From NCBI GenBank assembly GCA_025677815.1, contig JAIXMP010000008.1:186001-250000 (forward strand): DNA of 64,000 bases, in the 5' to 3' direction. Position numbers and translations under genes: made by a program. Below the pieces are notes generated by a model. It was not told the origin of the DNA, searched no databases, and was given only the letters and a program-made list of their open reading frames with translations. This document shows positions 22,564 through 32,974 of the stretch, in pieces. Source of the stretch: Phascolomyces articulosus (Eukaryota; Mucoromycota; Mucoromycetes; Mucorales; Lichtheimiaceae). Every line of letters begins with the position of its first letter. The first letter of the stretch is position 1.

Positions 22564-25500
22564 TTAGGCAGCTCCACTCATGAATTGTTCTTGCTGATGC
22601 GCCTGTGGTTGGACTGGTGGTGGAGTACTGTCACTACGACCCATTCGACGTGCATAACGCAAAAGTACGACCATAGCAGCTGGTGTCATGCCTTCAATCC
22701 GTTTAGCAGCACCTAAAGTTTCTGGTCGAACTGTTGCTAATTTATGTCGTACTTCATGGGATAATTGGTTCATTCTAGCATATACGTCACCACGGTTAGC
22801 ATAAGAATCAAATAAACAAACAAGCAAAAAAGAAGGCAAAATAAACCTAACAATTCACTTACGCAGAGTAATCGAGATTAACATCCAATTTGAGATTTTC
22901 ATCACGCTTCAAAGCTGCCACTTCAGCTTCTTGTCGCTTCAAGAATGGTTTATAACGACCTATTGAATAACAACGATGAATATCTTGAAAATACGATTTG
23001 TATCCAAAAAAATTATACTGATTGTTCAATAATTACCTTCAATCACTAATCTTTCTTGTAAAGATTTATCCATGTGTTTCAGTAATGGGATAACACTGAA
23101 TAATTTCTCCAGAGAAATATCTGGTCGTGTCAACATATCCATGCCACTAAAAAAAGTGTATATAAACAAGTAAATATCTTGCATTTGGACAGCCGTTTGT
23201 CTTTATTATACTGCTCCTCGTTCAGCTTACCTTCTGATTACACCGTTGTCATTTGATTTTACAGATCCGGTAACAATACCTTCTTTAGCCCAAGCCTTAG
23301 GTGACAAGCGTAACTCTTCCAGTGCAGTTAATGCTTGTTCTAACACTTTTGCATCTTGTTCATAATGTTGCCATCGTTCATTATGAACAACACCCGCTTC
23401 ATAACCCTTTTGTGTCAAACGTAAATCAGCATTATCGGATCGTAATAATAATCGATATTCGGAACGGGATGTAAATACACGATAAGGTTCTTCCACGCCC
23501 TTCGTCACCAAATCATCAATAAGTACACCAATATAGGCATCTGAACGATCAAGGATAAATGGTTCTCGGCCAAGCGAACTTAAGCCAGCGTTGATACCTG
23601 CGATAATACCTTGAGCTGCAGCTTCTTCATACCCTGTTGTTCCGTTAATTTGACCAGCTAAGAAAAGACCGCTAATACGCTTTGTTTCCAATGTCGATCG
23701 TAGTTCGCGTGGATCGATATGATCGTATTCAACACCATAACCTATATATCACATCATAATATTACTTTAGTCTTTATCACCCGAAAAAAAATGTATTTAT
23801 TTTTGAGAGAACTTACCAGGCATAGTCATGTCTACATTTTCCAAACCCTTGATTAGACGTAAGAATTGAAGTTGGATATCTTCAGGCATAGTATTTGAAA
23901 TGCCGTTAGGATAAACTGTGTGCGTATCAGATCCTTCTGGCTCTAACCACATGGTATGACCATCCTTTTGTTTAAAGCGTCTAATTTTACTTTCTAATGA
24001 CGGGCAATATCTATACACATTTATTTGTAAGTTCTTTTCTACTTTCAATTGTAAATCATGTTGATCTTATTTTTAAGGTGAATTAAATTTGCTGTTTTTA
24101 CCTTGGACCATTTACAGTTTCACGGATATGAATACTTTTATCAAAATTTGCTTCAACTAATCGATGAACTTCAGGATTTGTTCTTGTTTGATGACATAAA
24201 ATTTGCTGATCCTATAATAATAATTTAAATAGGTTAGTATAGAAATATTTTTTGCCCATCGCTTTAAATATATCTTGCTATATTGTCTTGCTATAAAACG
24301 AAAGTACATACTTACTGCATAAGGTACAGTTTTGTGAAGATATGAAAATGGCATTGGTGGATCATCACCCCGTTGAATCTCCAACCCATCGTAATTGATC
24401 GTACGACCATCTAATCGAGGAGGTGTACCTAGTCGTTGTCGTAGTCAATATTCATAGCAAAATGTTTTAGATGTACAATCCTCATTTATCTGAATAAACA
24501 ATAATAAAGAACCTCCTCTCCCCTTGTTTTTTTTTGTATTCTTTAACATAACCCTATGAATTCGAATATACCTAAACACATAATATTATTATAATTATTA
24601 CCTGTTTTTAATCGACCCAATTTAAACCCTGCTTCTCGCAACGATCTCGATAATCCATTAGATGGATCTTCACCGAGACGACCAGCCGGCCAGACTTTTA
24701 AGCCTAAATGGATTTCTCCACCAAGAAAAGTACCAGTTGTAATTACAATGTTTGGTGCTCGAACTGTTTGTCCATTTTCTATATGAAATTTTATGAAATG
24801 TTTGTTATTGTCAATTTTTTTAATAAGTTTGTTGATTTTCAAAATGTTTAATGTGAGTATATCTGGATCAATTATTGAAGAATGGACTGAAATAATAATT
24901 TTTTCTATGTTACCTAAACGAATACCCTGGACAGTAGATAAAGCACCCTTTTCTTTCATTGTATTATGTTCATTTTGAGTTTCACCTTTACTTAGTATAA
25001 GATCTGCAACACTTCCAGCACGAATCGTTAAGTTTGGATAATCCTTTAAATATTCTTGTAAATGTCGTTTATATAATTTTCGATCGATTTGTGCTCGAGG
25101 TCCCTAATTACGGTATAAAGAAGGATAATAGATAAGACATCTGTGATTGTCAAATGACAGTATTATTTTTGGATAATAGTTTGGATCATCAATTTACATA
25201 GACAGCTGGACCCTTGGATCGATTAAGGACCTTGAATTGAATACCGGAAAGATCTAAGTTATTTTTTTTTCGTTCATTGTTTGTTTAAATATTTAATAAA
25301 AATATACTTTTTTTTCTAACCTTCATTTTTTTTATTGTTATATTATATCATAAAGAACTTATACTCACCAGATATACGACCACATACACCATCCAAAGCA
25401 TCAATTTCTCTAACTAATACGCCTTTACCTACACCCCCAAATGAAGGGTTACAAGACATTTCACCTTTTTTTTTAAAAAAAAAATAAAGATTTAATATTT

Positions 25501-25728
25501 ATCTTTTTATTGCTCAATGAATCAACCATATATATTAAATAACTATTATACAATACCAATAGTATCAGTATTTTGAGTAATCAAGAGTGTCCGTGCACCT
25601 ACTCTTGCAGCAGCTGTACAAGCTTCTGTTCCAGCATGTCCACCACCAATAACAATAACGTCATAATCAATGGGTTTTCTTTGAGTATGGATCGATCGTC
25701 GACTAAGCAATCGGAACGATCGGTGCAT
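22564..25728 (-). CDS. MTO1: Mitochondrial tRNA U34 carboxymethylaminomethyl-modification enzyme (MTO1/GidA)
   Basis: Eleven exons on minus (25728-25557, 25464-25369, 25253-25198, 25103-24602, 24428-24316, 24211-24102, 24010-23817, 23741-23231, 23146-23037, 22959-22863, 22774-22564) give 723 residues and close in phase. With MSS1/GTPBP3 this FAD enzyme makes cmnm5/taum5-uridine at the wobble base of mitochondrial tRNAs. Seen: an Arg/Ser-rich N-terminus typical of a mitochondrial presequence, the FAD Rossmann motif [11 protein letters not shown] at about 26-36, GidA signature 1 ([15 protein letters not shown]), signature 2 ([17 protein letters not shown]), and the C-terminal helical domain ([19 protein letters not shown]). 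The C-terminus has a Gln/Pro-rich extension. A TGTATATA octamer lies 55 bases beyond the stop. The start is 166 bases from a divergent acetyltransferase gene. Confidence 0.95.
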
Positions 25729-25894
25729 TATTATATGATAAAGTTTTGAAGGAGGTTGTAATAACTAAACACAAGCTTTTTTTTTTCCTGCCCCTCTTCA
25801 TTTCCTATTTTTTTTAAAGCCGCTGCCTGATTGCCATATTCGGAGAATATCATTTCTTCCCACTTTATTTCTTAAATCCATTTATTATTAAACA
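25729..25894. promoter_or_regulatory. Compact bidirectional promoter (MTO1 / NAT8-like)
   Basis: Only 166 bases separate the two divergent start codons, so this segment must carry both core promoters. It contains T-rich and CT-rich runs (25780-25830) on plus. No clear TATA box in either direction. Confidence 0.45.
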
Positions 25895-26503
25895 ATGAAA
25901 CAAAACATTCGAGAATTTCAAAGTGGGGATGAGGATGCTGTACGTCAATTGTATTGGGAAACTGCACAACAGCATCGTACGCAACACATTATAGAAACAT
26001 TGTTAAAACGACAAGGTGTACGAAGGACTTGGCAAGCAGGACTTATTGGGTTACTCAGCTTACACTTGGCAACAAAGGAAGCAGGACGCGCTTTCCTCAT
26101 GTTGGAATTAGCATTATGGAGTACAGGTGTTGGTATAGGATGGTATATATGGATACGTAACGAGTGGCAAAAACAAGTGAAAAAGAAGAGTTTATGGATG
26201 GCAGAACAGTTACGACATATTCAACAAAGTGACACAAAAAATAACTCTTGGGTGATGGAGACCGACGTTGATGATGAAAAAGAAAAAGAAAAGAAGAGGT
26301 TATTAGGAGCAGTAGCACTGGAATATCAACAAGAGGAGCATGAAGGAAGGATACGAATTTTGACAGGTGTTGAATCAAAAATTGAACTAGCGTTGGTTCG
26401 AACAGTGATCCAATTTGCCCGGCATCAAGATATCAAAGTGATTGCTACATCTGGTAATGATGCAAAGTGGTCCGAATGTTGTTTTTCTTCGGTTCATTCT
26501 TGA
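25895..26503 (+). CDS. NAT8-like GNAT-family acetyltransferase, divergent C-terminus
   Basis: Single-exon, 202 residues. The N-terminal text NIREFQSGDEDAVRQLYW has the start pattern of GNAT acetyltransferases, followed by a hydrophobic stretch (AGLIGLLSLHLATKEAG ... ALWSTGVGIGWYIWI) that is probably membrane-associated as in NAT8 proteins. The later KRLLGAVALEYQ and VRTVIQFARHQDIKVIATS resemble the GNAT core strands and helix, but the acetyl-CoA loop (R/Q-x2-G-x-G/A) is not evident: the matching place reads GVESKIELALV. The last 15 residues diverge from family expectation. It may be a degenerate or neofunctionalised enzyme, or one base is missing near 26465. Shares its promoter region with MTO1. 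Confidence 0.55.
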   Translation: MKQNIREFQSGDEDAVRQLYWETAQQHRTQHIIETLLKRQGVRRTWQAGLIGLLSLHLATKEAGRAFLMLELALWSTGVGIGWYIWIRNEWQKQVKKKSLWMAEQLRHIQQSDTKNNSWVMETDVDDEKEKEKKRLLGAVALEYQQEEHEGRIRILTGVESKIELALVRTVIQFARHQDIKVIATSGNDAKWSECCFSSVHS

Positions 26504-26639
26504 ACAAACCAGACGCATTTATTATTTATTATTATATAATCCTCCTTTTGTTTCTTATTTTATTTTTTGATATCTATAACTCCACCCTGCCATCAAATCA
26601 ATTCAATCCAAATAATCTAAACTTTTTTCTATCAATTTA

Positions 26640-26684
<45 letters not shown>

Positions 26685-26813
26685 TATTTTTATTTTTTAC
26701 TTTTGACACAAATACAACCAATCATCCATTCATACGGTTCTTTTTTTTAACTATTTCTCTCTATTCTCCTTCTTTCTCATCCATCCTTTATATCCTTTTT
26801 GCATTGTGCAAAT
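26504..26813. other. Pyrimidine-rich leader region of the LRR gene
   Basis: 310 bases, strongly T/C-rich on plus, containing the CT microsatellite at 26640-26695. Probably 3' flank of the acetyltransferase gene followed by promoter and 5' leader of the LRR gene. Confidence 0.5.
26640..26695. repeat. (CT)n / (CTTT)n microsatellite
   Basis: About 13 CT units pass directly into CTTT units. Lies 118 bases before the LRR gene start and probably forms part of its leader or promoter. Confidence 0.85.
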
Positions 26814-28140
26814 ATGTCTTCTGAAATTGCCTTGCATAACCTTCAAATCCCTTCACATGAACCTATCCATCATCTATTTTCACCTACTACATTAGCTCGT
26901 GATCTTTCTTATGTCGATAAAACATATTACGAATCAAACGATCATACATCACGATCTTCATCATATAGTCATACCGATAGACCATATTCAAAAATGACAG
27001 AAAAATCTCAACAATCCATTAGTCGTATGCATACAATGACATTTAATCGAGCCATAAATGTATTATCGTCCATCTCGCGGCTAGATCTGTGAGATTTCCC
27101 AACTTTCTTCTATTTCAACAAAGTGTTTTGTGGTGGGAGAGAATTTTTTTGAAAAAAAGGATGATAAAGTTAGAAAAGTTTGTTTAAAAAGATAACTAAA
27201 TAGCAACATAATATGGTTGTTATAGTTATTGTTAATAAACAACAAAATCTTTTAATTAAAAGGGGAAAGGAAGACGAAGATAAAATAATAAAATAAGATG
27301 GGCTAACCTGTCAGTTTATTTGAAAACATACAAATTGTTTTCTTCTTCTATAGACGTGCTGTCGGTCTTTATGTTATTCCACCTCAACTTACTACACTGA
27401 CACGATTAACATTACTCGACTTATCTTATAATCGATTGGAATCATTACCTTCATCGCTAGGACGCCTGAAACATTTACGGCAACTCAACTTGGCTCATAA
27501 TCGACTCACTGAGATTCCTCGTGTCATTCCAAGTTTAAAAAAACTCACCTATCTCGACTTGTCATACAACATGATTACCGATGTTCCATTAAGTTTATCC
27601 ATGTTGAAACATTTGACTCATCTCGACTTGTCTTATTCACAAATTGACGCGATACCTGCTGAATTATTACGATTGTCGATTGCTACCATTAAAACTGAAG
27701 GATGCTCTCAACTACAACAAAAAATAACTGAATTCAACCATTCCTTAGCTCATAATCCACCTAGTTTGGCGGAAATTTGTGCTCGCCAATTGGTTATGTC
27801 GCGTGGTATTATTCAAAATAATAATAGTATTAATAATTATAACAATAGTAGTAAAAAGAAGAAGAAAAGCAAAATACGATGTCTGAGTAGAAAAAGAAAC
27901 ATCTTGGAGCAAGTACATCAAAAAGACACCAATTTACCAGATCATTTACAAAATTATCTCGACCAATCAAAAGCGTGTTTCTATTGTGGTGAACCCTACT
28001 TTGAGAACCCAGTTATGCGATATCGTATTGTACAACAGCATGACGGTAGTTGCATACCGATACGATATAATCTATGTTCTGCTCACTGGAGTGATGATCA
28101 AGATAGAATCCTAGCACTATTTTCACAGAATTCTTCTTGA
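26814..28140 (+). CDS. Leucine-rich repeat protein with Cys-containing C-terminal module
   Basis: Exons 26814-27088 and 27354-28140 give 353 residues. The N-terminus (about 90 residues) is Ser/Thr/His-rich and lacks a domain. Exon 2 opens with SDS22/typical-type repeats: LTRLTLLDLSYNRLESLP, LKHLRQLNLAHNRLTEIP, LKKLTYLDLSYNMITDVP, LKHLTHLDLSYSQIDAIP. After a Lys/Ser-rich basic linker comes a conserved-looking module CFYCGEPYFENP ... YNLCSAHW, with Cys/His spacing that could bind a metal. The arrangement resembles fungal LRR proteins used as scaffolds or phosphatase regulators, but partner and role are unknown. The start at 26814 is the first ATG in frame. Confidence 0.8.
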
Positions 28141-29032
28141 TTTTTAATGTATGATTCATTACTATAATTTTTTTTTGATATTCTTATTATATTGTATTAG
28201 TCCGCACTCTCTACTATTTCATAACAAACAAACCCTTCCCTTTATGGCTATATATATATATTTCTATCAAACAATGTTTTTATTCACCTATATTATATTG
28301 CATCATATTATCTTTCTACATTCCACTAATTCTTATCCATTCATATTCATAATATATATATTCGCTTTTTATTATTGGTTGCATGAAAATCATTTTCGTT
28401 ATTCGCTGCATGATCGTTTACTTTTCATGGCTTTATTTTTTTTCTTTCTTTCCTTTCATGATTGATTGTCTTTACATTGGTAAATAATACCTAATAAAAC
28501 TAATAACGTGGGGTTATTTTCTTATGGATAAAAAAGTTTTTCTATATACTCCCCTGCTATTTTTTTTTATTCAAGATTGTTCTCTCATAATGGAGGGATA
28601 AGTATACCCGTGATAGAACTTTTATGGCCCTGTTATTAATGATAACTATAGAAAAAAAGCCCTTATATATTTTCTTCCCCATCCCATAACATATTGACCC
28701 CTGCCTCCTACCCCTCACCCTTCACTATATATATATTTTTTTTTTACTTTTATTGTTGTCCTAATTCTATTACTACCACACCACTACATTAGCATATATC
28801 TTACTATGTCACACTAATCACCAATCAAGGGTAAAAACAATTGTATGACGTTCGCTACTTCCATGTATATAACAGTCGTCGACAACAACCCATGTCACCT
28901 TTTAAAAGAAAATGTAAAGCGAAATGACAAAAAGTTTTTTGTTTGTTCTTTACCTTTCCCTTTTTTTTCATTACCCTAATTTTCCTTTCTACTATTACCT
29001 ATTAAAAAAGAGTAAGAAAAAAAAAACCAACC
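28141..29032. other. Intergenic region, promoter of the thaumatin-like gene
   Basis: 892 bases, pyrimidine-rich on plus, with long T runs around 28735 and 28960. Nothing coding is supported; the 104-codon frame at 28151-28465 is a Phe/Ile/Tyr-rich translation of T-rich DNA. Confidence 0.5.
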
Positions 29033-29848
29033 ATGCGCTCTACCGTACTTGCATTTGCTTCCGTACTCTTTATTGGTTCTTCATGTGTACAAGGATATAG
29101 TTTTGGCTTCTCGGCTGGTGGTGGAGGTGGTGGAGGTGGTGGTGGTTCCAAACAGATCACCATTAAGAATAACTGCAAGGACTCTATCGGTGTAGGTGTT
29201 CTTACTAACGGCAAATCTCAGTCGGGTCCCGAACAAAGTTTTGATTTATCGCCTGGATCAAGTCAAACCATTACCAAGAGTAACCAGTGGGGTGGCCGTG
29301 TATGGGGTAGACACGGGTGTGAAGGAAAATCATCAGGTGATTGTGGTACTCCTGGTACAGGTAATCCTGCTTCTTTGGCTGAATTCTTTTTCAAAGGATC
29401 AGGTGATCATGATTATTATGATATCAGTTTGGTCGATGGATACAATTTACCCATGACCATTAAACCAAAAGATGGAGGTTCAAGTGGTGGCAAGTATAAA
29501 TGTGGTGCACCCTCCTGTGATGTACCAGAATGTCCCAAGGAATACGCTATTGTCGATTCAAATGGTAAAGTGACTGGATGTCAAAGCTCTTGTTCAAAAA
29601 CAAACAGTGACGAAAACTGCTGCAAAGGTGACCATGATGATCCAAAAGTTTGTAAACCTGATAAACAATCAGAAAGTGTCAAGAAAGCTTGTCCAGATGC
29701 CTATTCTGTAAGTGAAAAACTAGACTGTTCAATATATAGAATATTGATTTACTGACTGATATTTTTAATTTTATACTAGTTTGCTTATGATGACCAAACA
29801 AGTACATTTAACTGTCAAGTAGATAGCTATGAAGTTAGCTTCTGTTAA
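29033..29848 (+). CDS. Secreted thaumatin-like protein
   Basis: Exons 29033-29707 and 29780-29848 give 247 residues. An N-terminal signal peptide is clear (hydrophobic core LAFASVLFIGSSCVQG), then a run of ten Gly, then a thaumatin fold: ITIKNNCKDSIGVGV, QWGGRVWGRHGC, GNPASLAEFFF, YDISLVDGYNLPM, CGAPSCDVPECP and the C-terminal FAYDDQTSTFNC. About 16 Cys, as expected for eight disulfides, and the acidic cleft context DISLVDG is kept. Thaumatin-like proteins are secreted; some bind or cleave beta-1,3-glucan, others are antifungal or developmental. The second exon encodes only the last 23 residues. It is convergent with the GH16 gene, giving two wall-related genes side by side. Confidence 0.93.
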
Positions 29849-30332
29849 TTATTCTTTCTTTTATTTTTCCCATACTGGCTTTTCTTTTCATTTTCATTCA
29901 TATATTTTATTTACGGCTTCAATACTTTATTTAAAGTTGTAATATTATACAAATATCACAGATCCATTTTTTAATAAACCTTTTGCATTTACTTTTTCAC
30001 TTAACATTACAATATTAATTTAAATGATCCATCATATATTTACATTTGCTATCCAGTATAACTTTAAATTGTGTATGATTTCCAATATTTATATTTCGCT
30101 TCCATTTTCAATATAAATATCTGAATATAAACTTTTGAACACCCAACTCAACATTCAATTGCCTGTATAACATTGATATATTACATATTTCTATATAATA
30201 AGGTCTTTTTAATGAAAGGAAGAAGGGTTTATGATCTTGTGTTATAATAAAAAAAATTATATTCTAGATACATTAAAAAGGAGCAGTATATATACATTTT
30301 TTTGAATTATAAATAATAAATAAATAGGAAAT
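29849..30332. other. Convergent 3' flank
   Basis: 484 AT-rich bases between the 3' ends of the thaumatin-like gene and the GH16 gene. AATAAA-type signals occur on both strands. No gene seen. Confidence 0.5.
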
Positions 30333-31719
30333 TTATGTGAATACAAATGTGAATACAATTACAATAAATGCTGCCATCGTCAGTAATAAGGATGACAAAA
30401 CGCGTTGATCTGTAGAAATAGCAGCAGATTCATTCGTTGGTTGACTACTATCTTCACCCTTTGGTGGTGAAGGATCTGGAACCATTTTCTTTTGCATAAT
30501 ATCTATGTTATTTTGAAAAGTGTATGGATTAGAATATATTGTTGAAGAGAGACTGAAAAACAGTACATAAGAATAATATAATTTTTAATATACCTGCAAT
30601 AGAACATGGTTTCGTTGAACGTTGACATGGCGGTGGTCCCGTTGCCTCCGATGAATTGAAAAAGACGGTCAAGTTGGCTATGGAAAGTGTAGCATCTTGC
30701 ACTGAAGGCAAACCACTGAAATTCGGATTACCATCTGTCCAATGATTAATAATGATTCTCCCTGGTTCACTGGGGATATTTTGACTAAATCGATTTGCTT
30801 CTTCACCATCCAAATAATATGTAATATCCTCTGGTGTCCAATCAAATCGATATTCATGGAATGCCTATAATATTTATATATAACAAAATCAAAATAAAGT
30901 GTCAAAAAAGTATATCTATATATTGCTAAATAAAGACGAATTCTTACCGAGGTTGGATCAAAATTTAATGTATGTTTATCGTTGGTCAGAGTAGAAGCTG
31001 AGCCATCTTCGTTATAAATTTGTGGTTGTACTGAAAAGTAAGTTTTCCAAGGGTTTTGGATTCTACTTAAAGATTCCATATCGATTTCACATGTATTATT
31101 TCTAAAGAAAAAGAAAGCCGCTACTGTTCCCGGTTCTGGCGTTGTTTTCATATTTGCTCTAAATGTACCGTATAAAATATCTTGTCTAATAACAATATCA
31201 AAAATAAAACACATCAATGTTAGTATATGCAATTATGGGGTGGGGGGCTTCGCATGTAAATTTCTCGAAATTGATAAATAGAAGCCATACACCCTCGCTC
31301 TCCCTTTGAATGAATAACCTTCCCTCCTTTATTTTTACTGTCTTTTACCTCTTTGTACCAAATGACGCTGAAGTATAGCTGCCATTATCCATTTTTTTTA
31401 CAGTTAAATGAACACCGCCATCTTCAATGACTTGAACATTGGTAGGGTCAAAAATACGATTGATTGTGTTGTCATATTTGGCAGGTACAGTGTAATCCAT
31501 TACCAAATAATTGGTATCCCGTTGCAGATCGGCACGATAACTTGCATAATCGGCGTACCATATTTCACTCCACACCCGATCATTTTCATCCTGGAATCCA
31601 CAGTCGCACACAACCTGTTCTTGTGCTACAGCTGTATTACCAGGTTGTTGCATGATAACAACGGATGACAATAGAATGTAACTTAGTACCCATGGTGTTG
31701 ATATTAACGTTGTAACCAT
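30333..31719 (-). CDS. GH16 beta-glucan hydrolase/transglycosylase, probably GPI-anchored
   Basis: Four exons (31719-31349, 31185-30948, 30864-30594, 30502-30333) give 349 residues. N-terminal hydrophobic signal sequence (about residues 1-32), then a GH16 jelly-roll domain: YTVPAKYDNTINRIFDPTNV, YGTFRANMKTTPEPGTVAAFF, catalytic motif EIDMES with nucleophile E157 and acid/base E161, and FHEYRFDWTPEDITYYLDG. The C-terminus has a Ser/Pro/Thr/Asn-rich stem followed by a hydrophobic end (LLLTMAAFIVIVFTFVFT), as in GPI-anchored wall enzymes of the Crh type. Likely acts at the plasma membrane or wall on beta-glucan, possibly as a transglycosylase. Substrate cannot be set. Its upstream region carries the repeat/E-box module at 31986-32051. 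Confidence 0.9.
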
Positions 31720-31985
31720 GGTTGTTTGTTATAAACAAAAAAGAAGAAAGAAGAGGACGAAAAAGGTTTACGAAATAACTTTGTATACGCTTATGATTGA
31801 TCGACAACCTAACAAACAAACATCATTATCGTTTCGTCTTTTACTCTTTTTTTCTTAGAAAGGTCTTATCTTCCTTTTCCATGTGTTCCGGAAAATAATT
31901 TTCTTATTCACCTCGCCCTCAATGACTTTTTTTTTCTTTCTGGAATGTTTTATTCCACTATTTCCCCGGAGGCAATACGCTCATC

Positions 31986-32051
31986 CATGATGAATGATAA
32001 TGATAATTATGGCACGTGGTTGTTACTATTCATGATGAATGATGACGATAA
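31986..32051. repeat. 21-bp direct repeats flanking an E-box
   Basis: CATGATGAATGATAATGATA(A) at 31986-32006 and a copy differing at two positions at 32031-32051, 45 bp apart start to start. Between them, CACGTG at 32013-32018 is a canonical bHLH E-box. Candidate regulatory module for either divergent gene. Confidence 0.6.
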
Positions 32052-32159
32052 ACTTGTCCTTTGCGGAACCTAGGTATTTTTAAGAAGGAGAAAAAGATAG
32101 AAAGAGCCACGTAAAGCTGACGAATTGTGGGGGTCGGAGGGGGGAGTGACAGGCTCCTC

Positions 32160-32193
32160 ATCAATTGATTCAATTGGGAGAAGATCAATTGAT
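32160..32193. repeat. Paired 10-bp palindromes ATCAATTGAT
   Basis: ATCAATTGAT occurs at 32160-32169 and again at 32184-32193, 24 bp apart (over two helical turns). Each copy is a perfect palindrome, so each could bind a dimeric regulator on the same face of the helix. Located 185-218 bases before the small Cys-protein start. Confidence 0.5.
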
Positions 32194-32377
32194 TGGCCTG
32201 TGAGCTTTGAAACTTAACAACTTGTGTTTGTGAAGCCGCGTCAGCAGTCGTAATCGCGTTTCCAAAAACATGGATCTCCGCACTAAGTCAAAAATAAATA
32301 AAAAGTCTAAACTTTTATGTGTCACCTTTAATTCATCAACTTTTTTCTTTACGAATCTATCAAAAACATATACAAAA

Positions 32378-32621
32378 ATGTGCATGCGAACTACCTGCAA
32401 CAAGTGTGAAAAGTATACCTGGAAGGGTAAGTTGAATGCAATATGATCAATTAGAAGATCAATCCGAATCTTTTATTATTGTTTTCGTTTTTATCCATGC
32501 GGTCAACTGATATATGACGGTCTTGCTCTATTAAATAGGTTGCGGTCAACATATCAAGCAAGCTTTGGCTGGTTTGAAGGAAGAAGAAATCTGCAAGTGC
32601 GAAAACCCTGACAAGAAATGA
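32378..32621 (+). CDS. Small Cys-pair protein, 43 residues
   Basis: Two exons, 32378-32426 and 32539-32621, join GT-AG in phase to 43 residues; each exon is too short to stand out alone. The protein starts MCMRTTCNKCEKYTWKGCG and ends in ICKCENPDKK: CxxC, CG and CxC groups with Trp before the third Cys. This matches a small conserved fungal/plant family with the pattern 'MCxxTTCxxCxKxTWxGCGxHx...CxC', of unknown function, likely metal binding. Conservation of the Cys spacing across the splice junction is strong evidence that the model is real. A CT-rich 3' flank follows. Confidence 0.75.
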
Positions 32622-32974
32622 GAAGAAAGCGCTCTCTTATTCCCCTTGATTATCATTCTTATTATTTACCTTGTCTATCGTTTCTTTACTTCTTCATAAA
32701 GTTGAAACCAAACAAACAAAAACACGCATCAACCAATGTTAATTCCCCTTCTTCCAAACCATATCATCTTTAATTATATATTATAATAATAAAACCTCTT
32801 GTTATATAATCCATTTTGTTCAATAATATATAACTATTCTTTCCGTTCAAATAAGCGTCTCCTCTTTTTTTTTTTACTGACCACTATATAATTTTTATTT
32901 TTTTGCTTTTGATAAAAAAAAACCATATCAAAGAATCTACTATCAATGAAAAATGACTATATATAATTTTATAT
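32622..32974. other. Convergent 3' flank
   Basis: 353 bases between the small Cys-protein gene (plus) and prohibitin (minus), with AATAAA near 32790 on plus. Nothing else recognised. Confidence 0.5.

Larger units (their letters stand above)
31720..32377. promoter_or_regulatory. Divergent promoter region (GH16 / 43-residue Cys protein)
   Basis: 658 bases between two divergent starts. It holds a pair of 21-bp direct repeats flanking a CACGTG E-box (31986-32051) and two identical 10-bp palindromes (32160-32169, 32184-32193). A poly-G/purine patch lies at 32125-32150. This is the most motif-rich intergenic region of the window. Confidence 0.5.

Noticed and set aside
28151..28465. 104-codon plus frame after the LRR gene
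   Set aside because: Phe/Tyr/Ile-rich translation of T-rich DNA without conserved features.
31408..31668. 86-codon plus frame opposite GH16 exon 1
   Set aside because: Antisense shadow of a well-supported signal-peptide exon.
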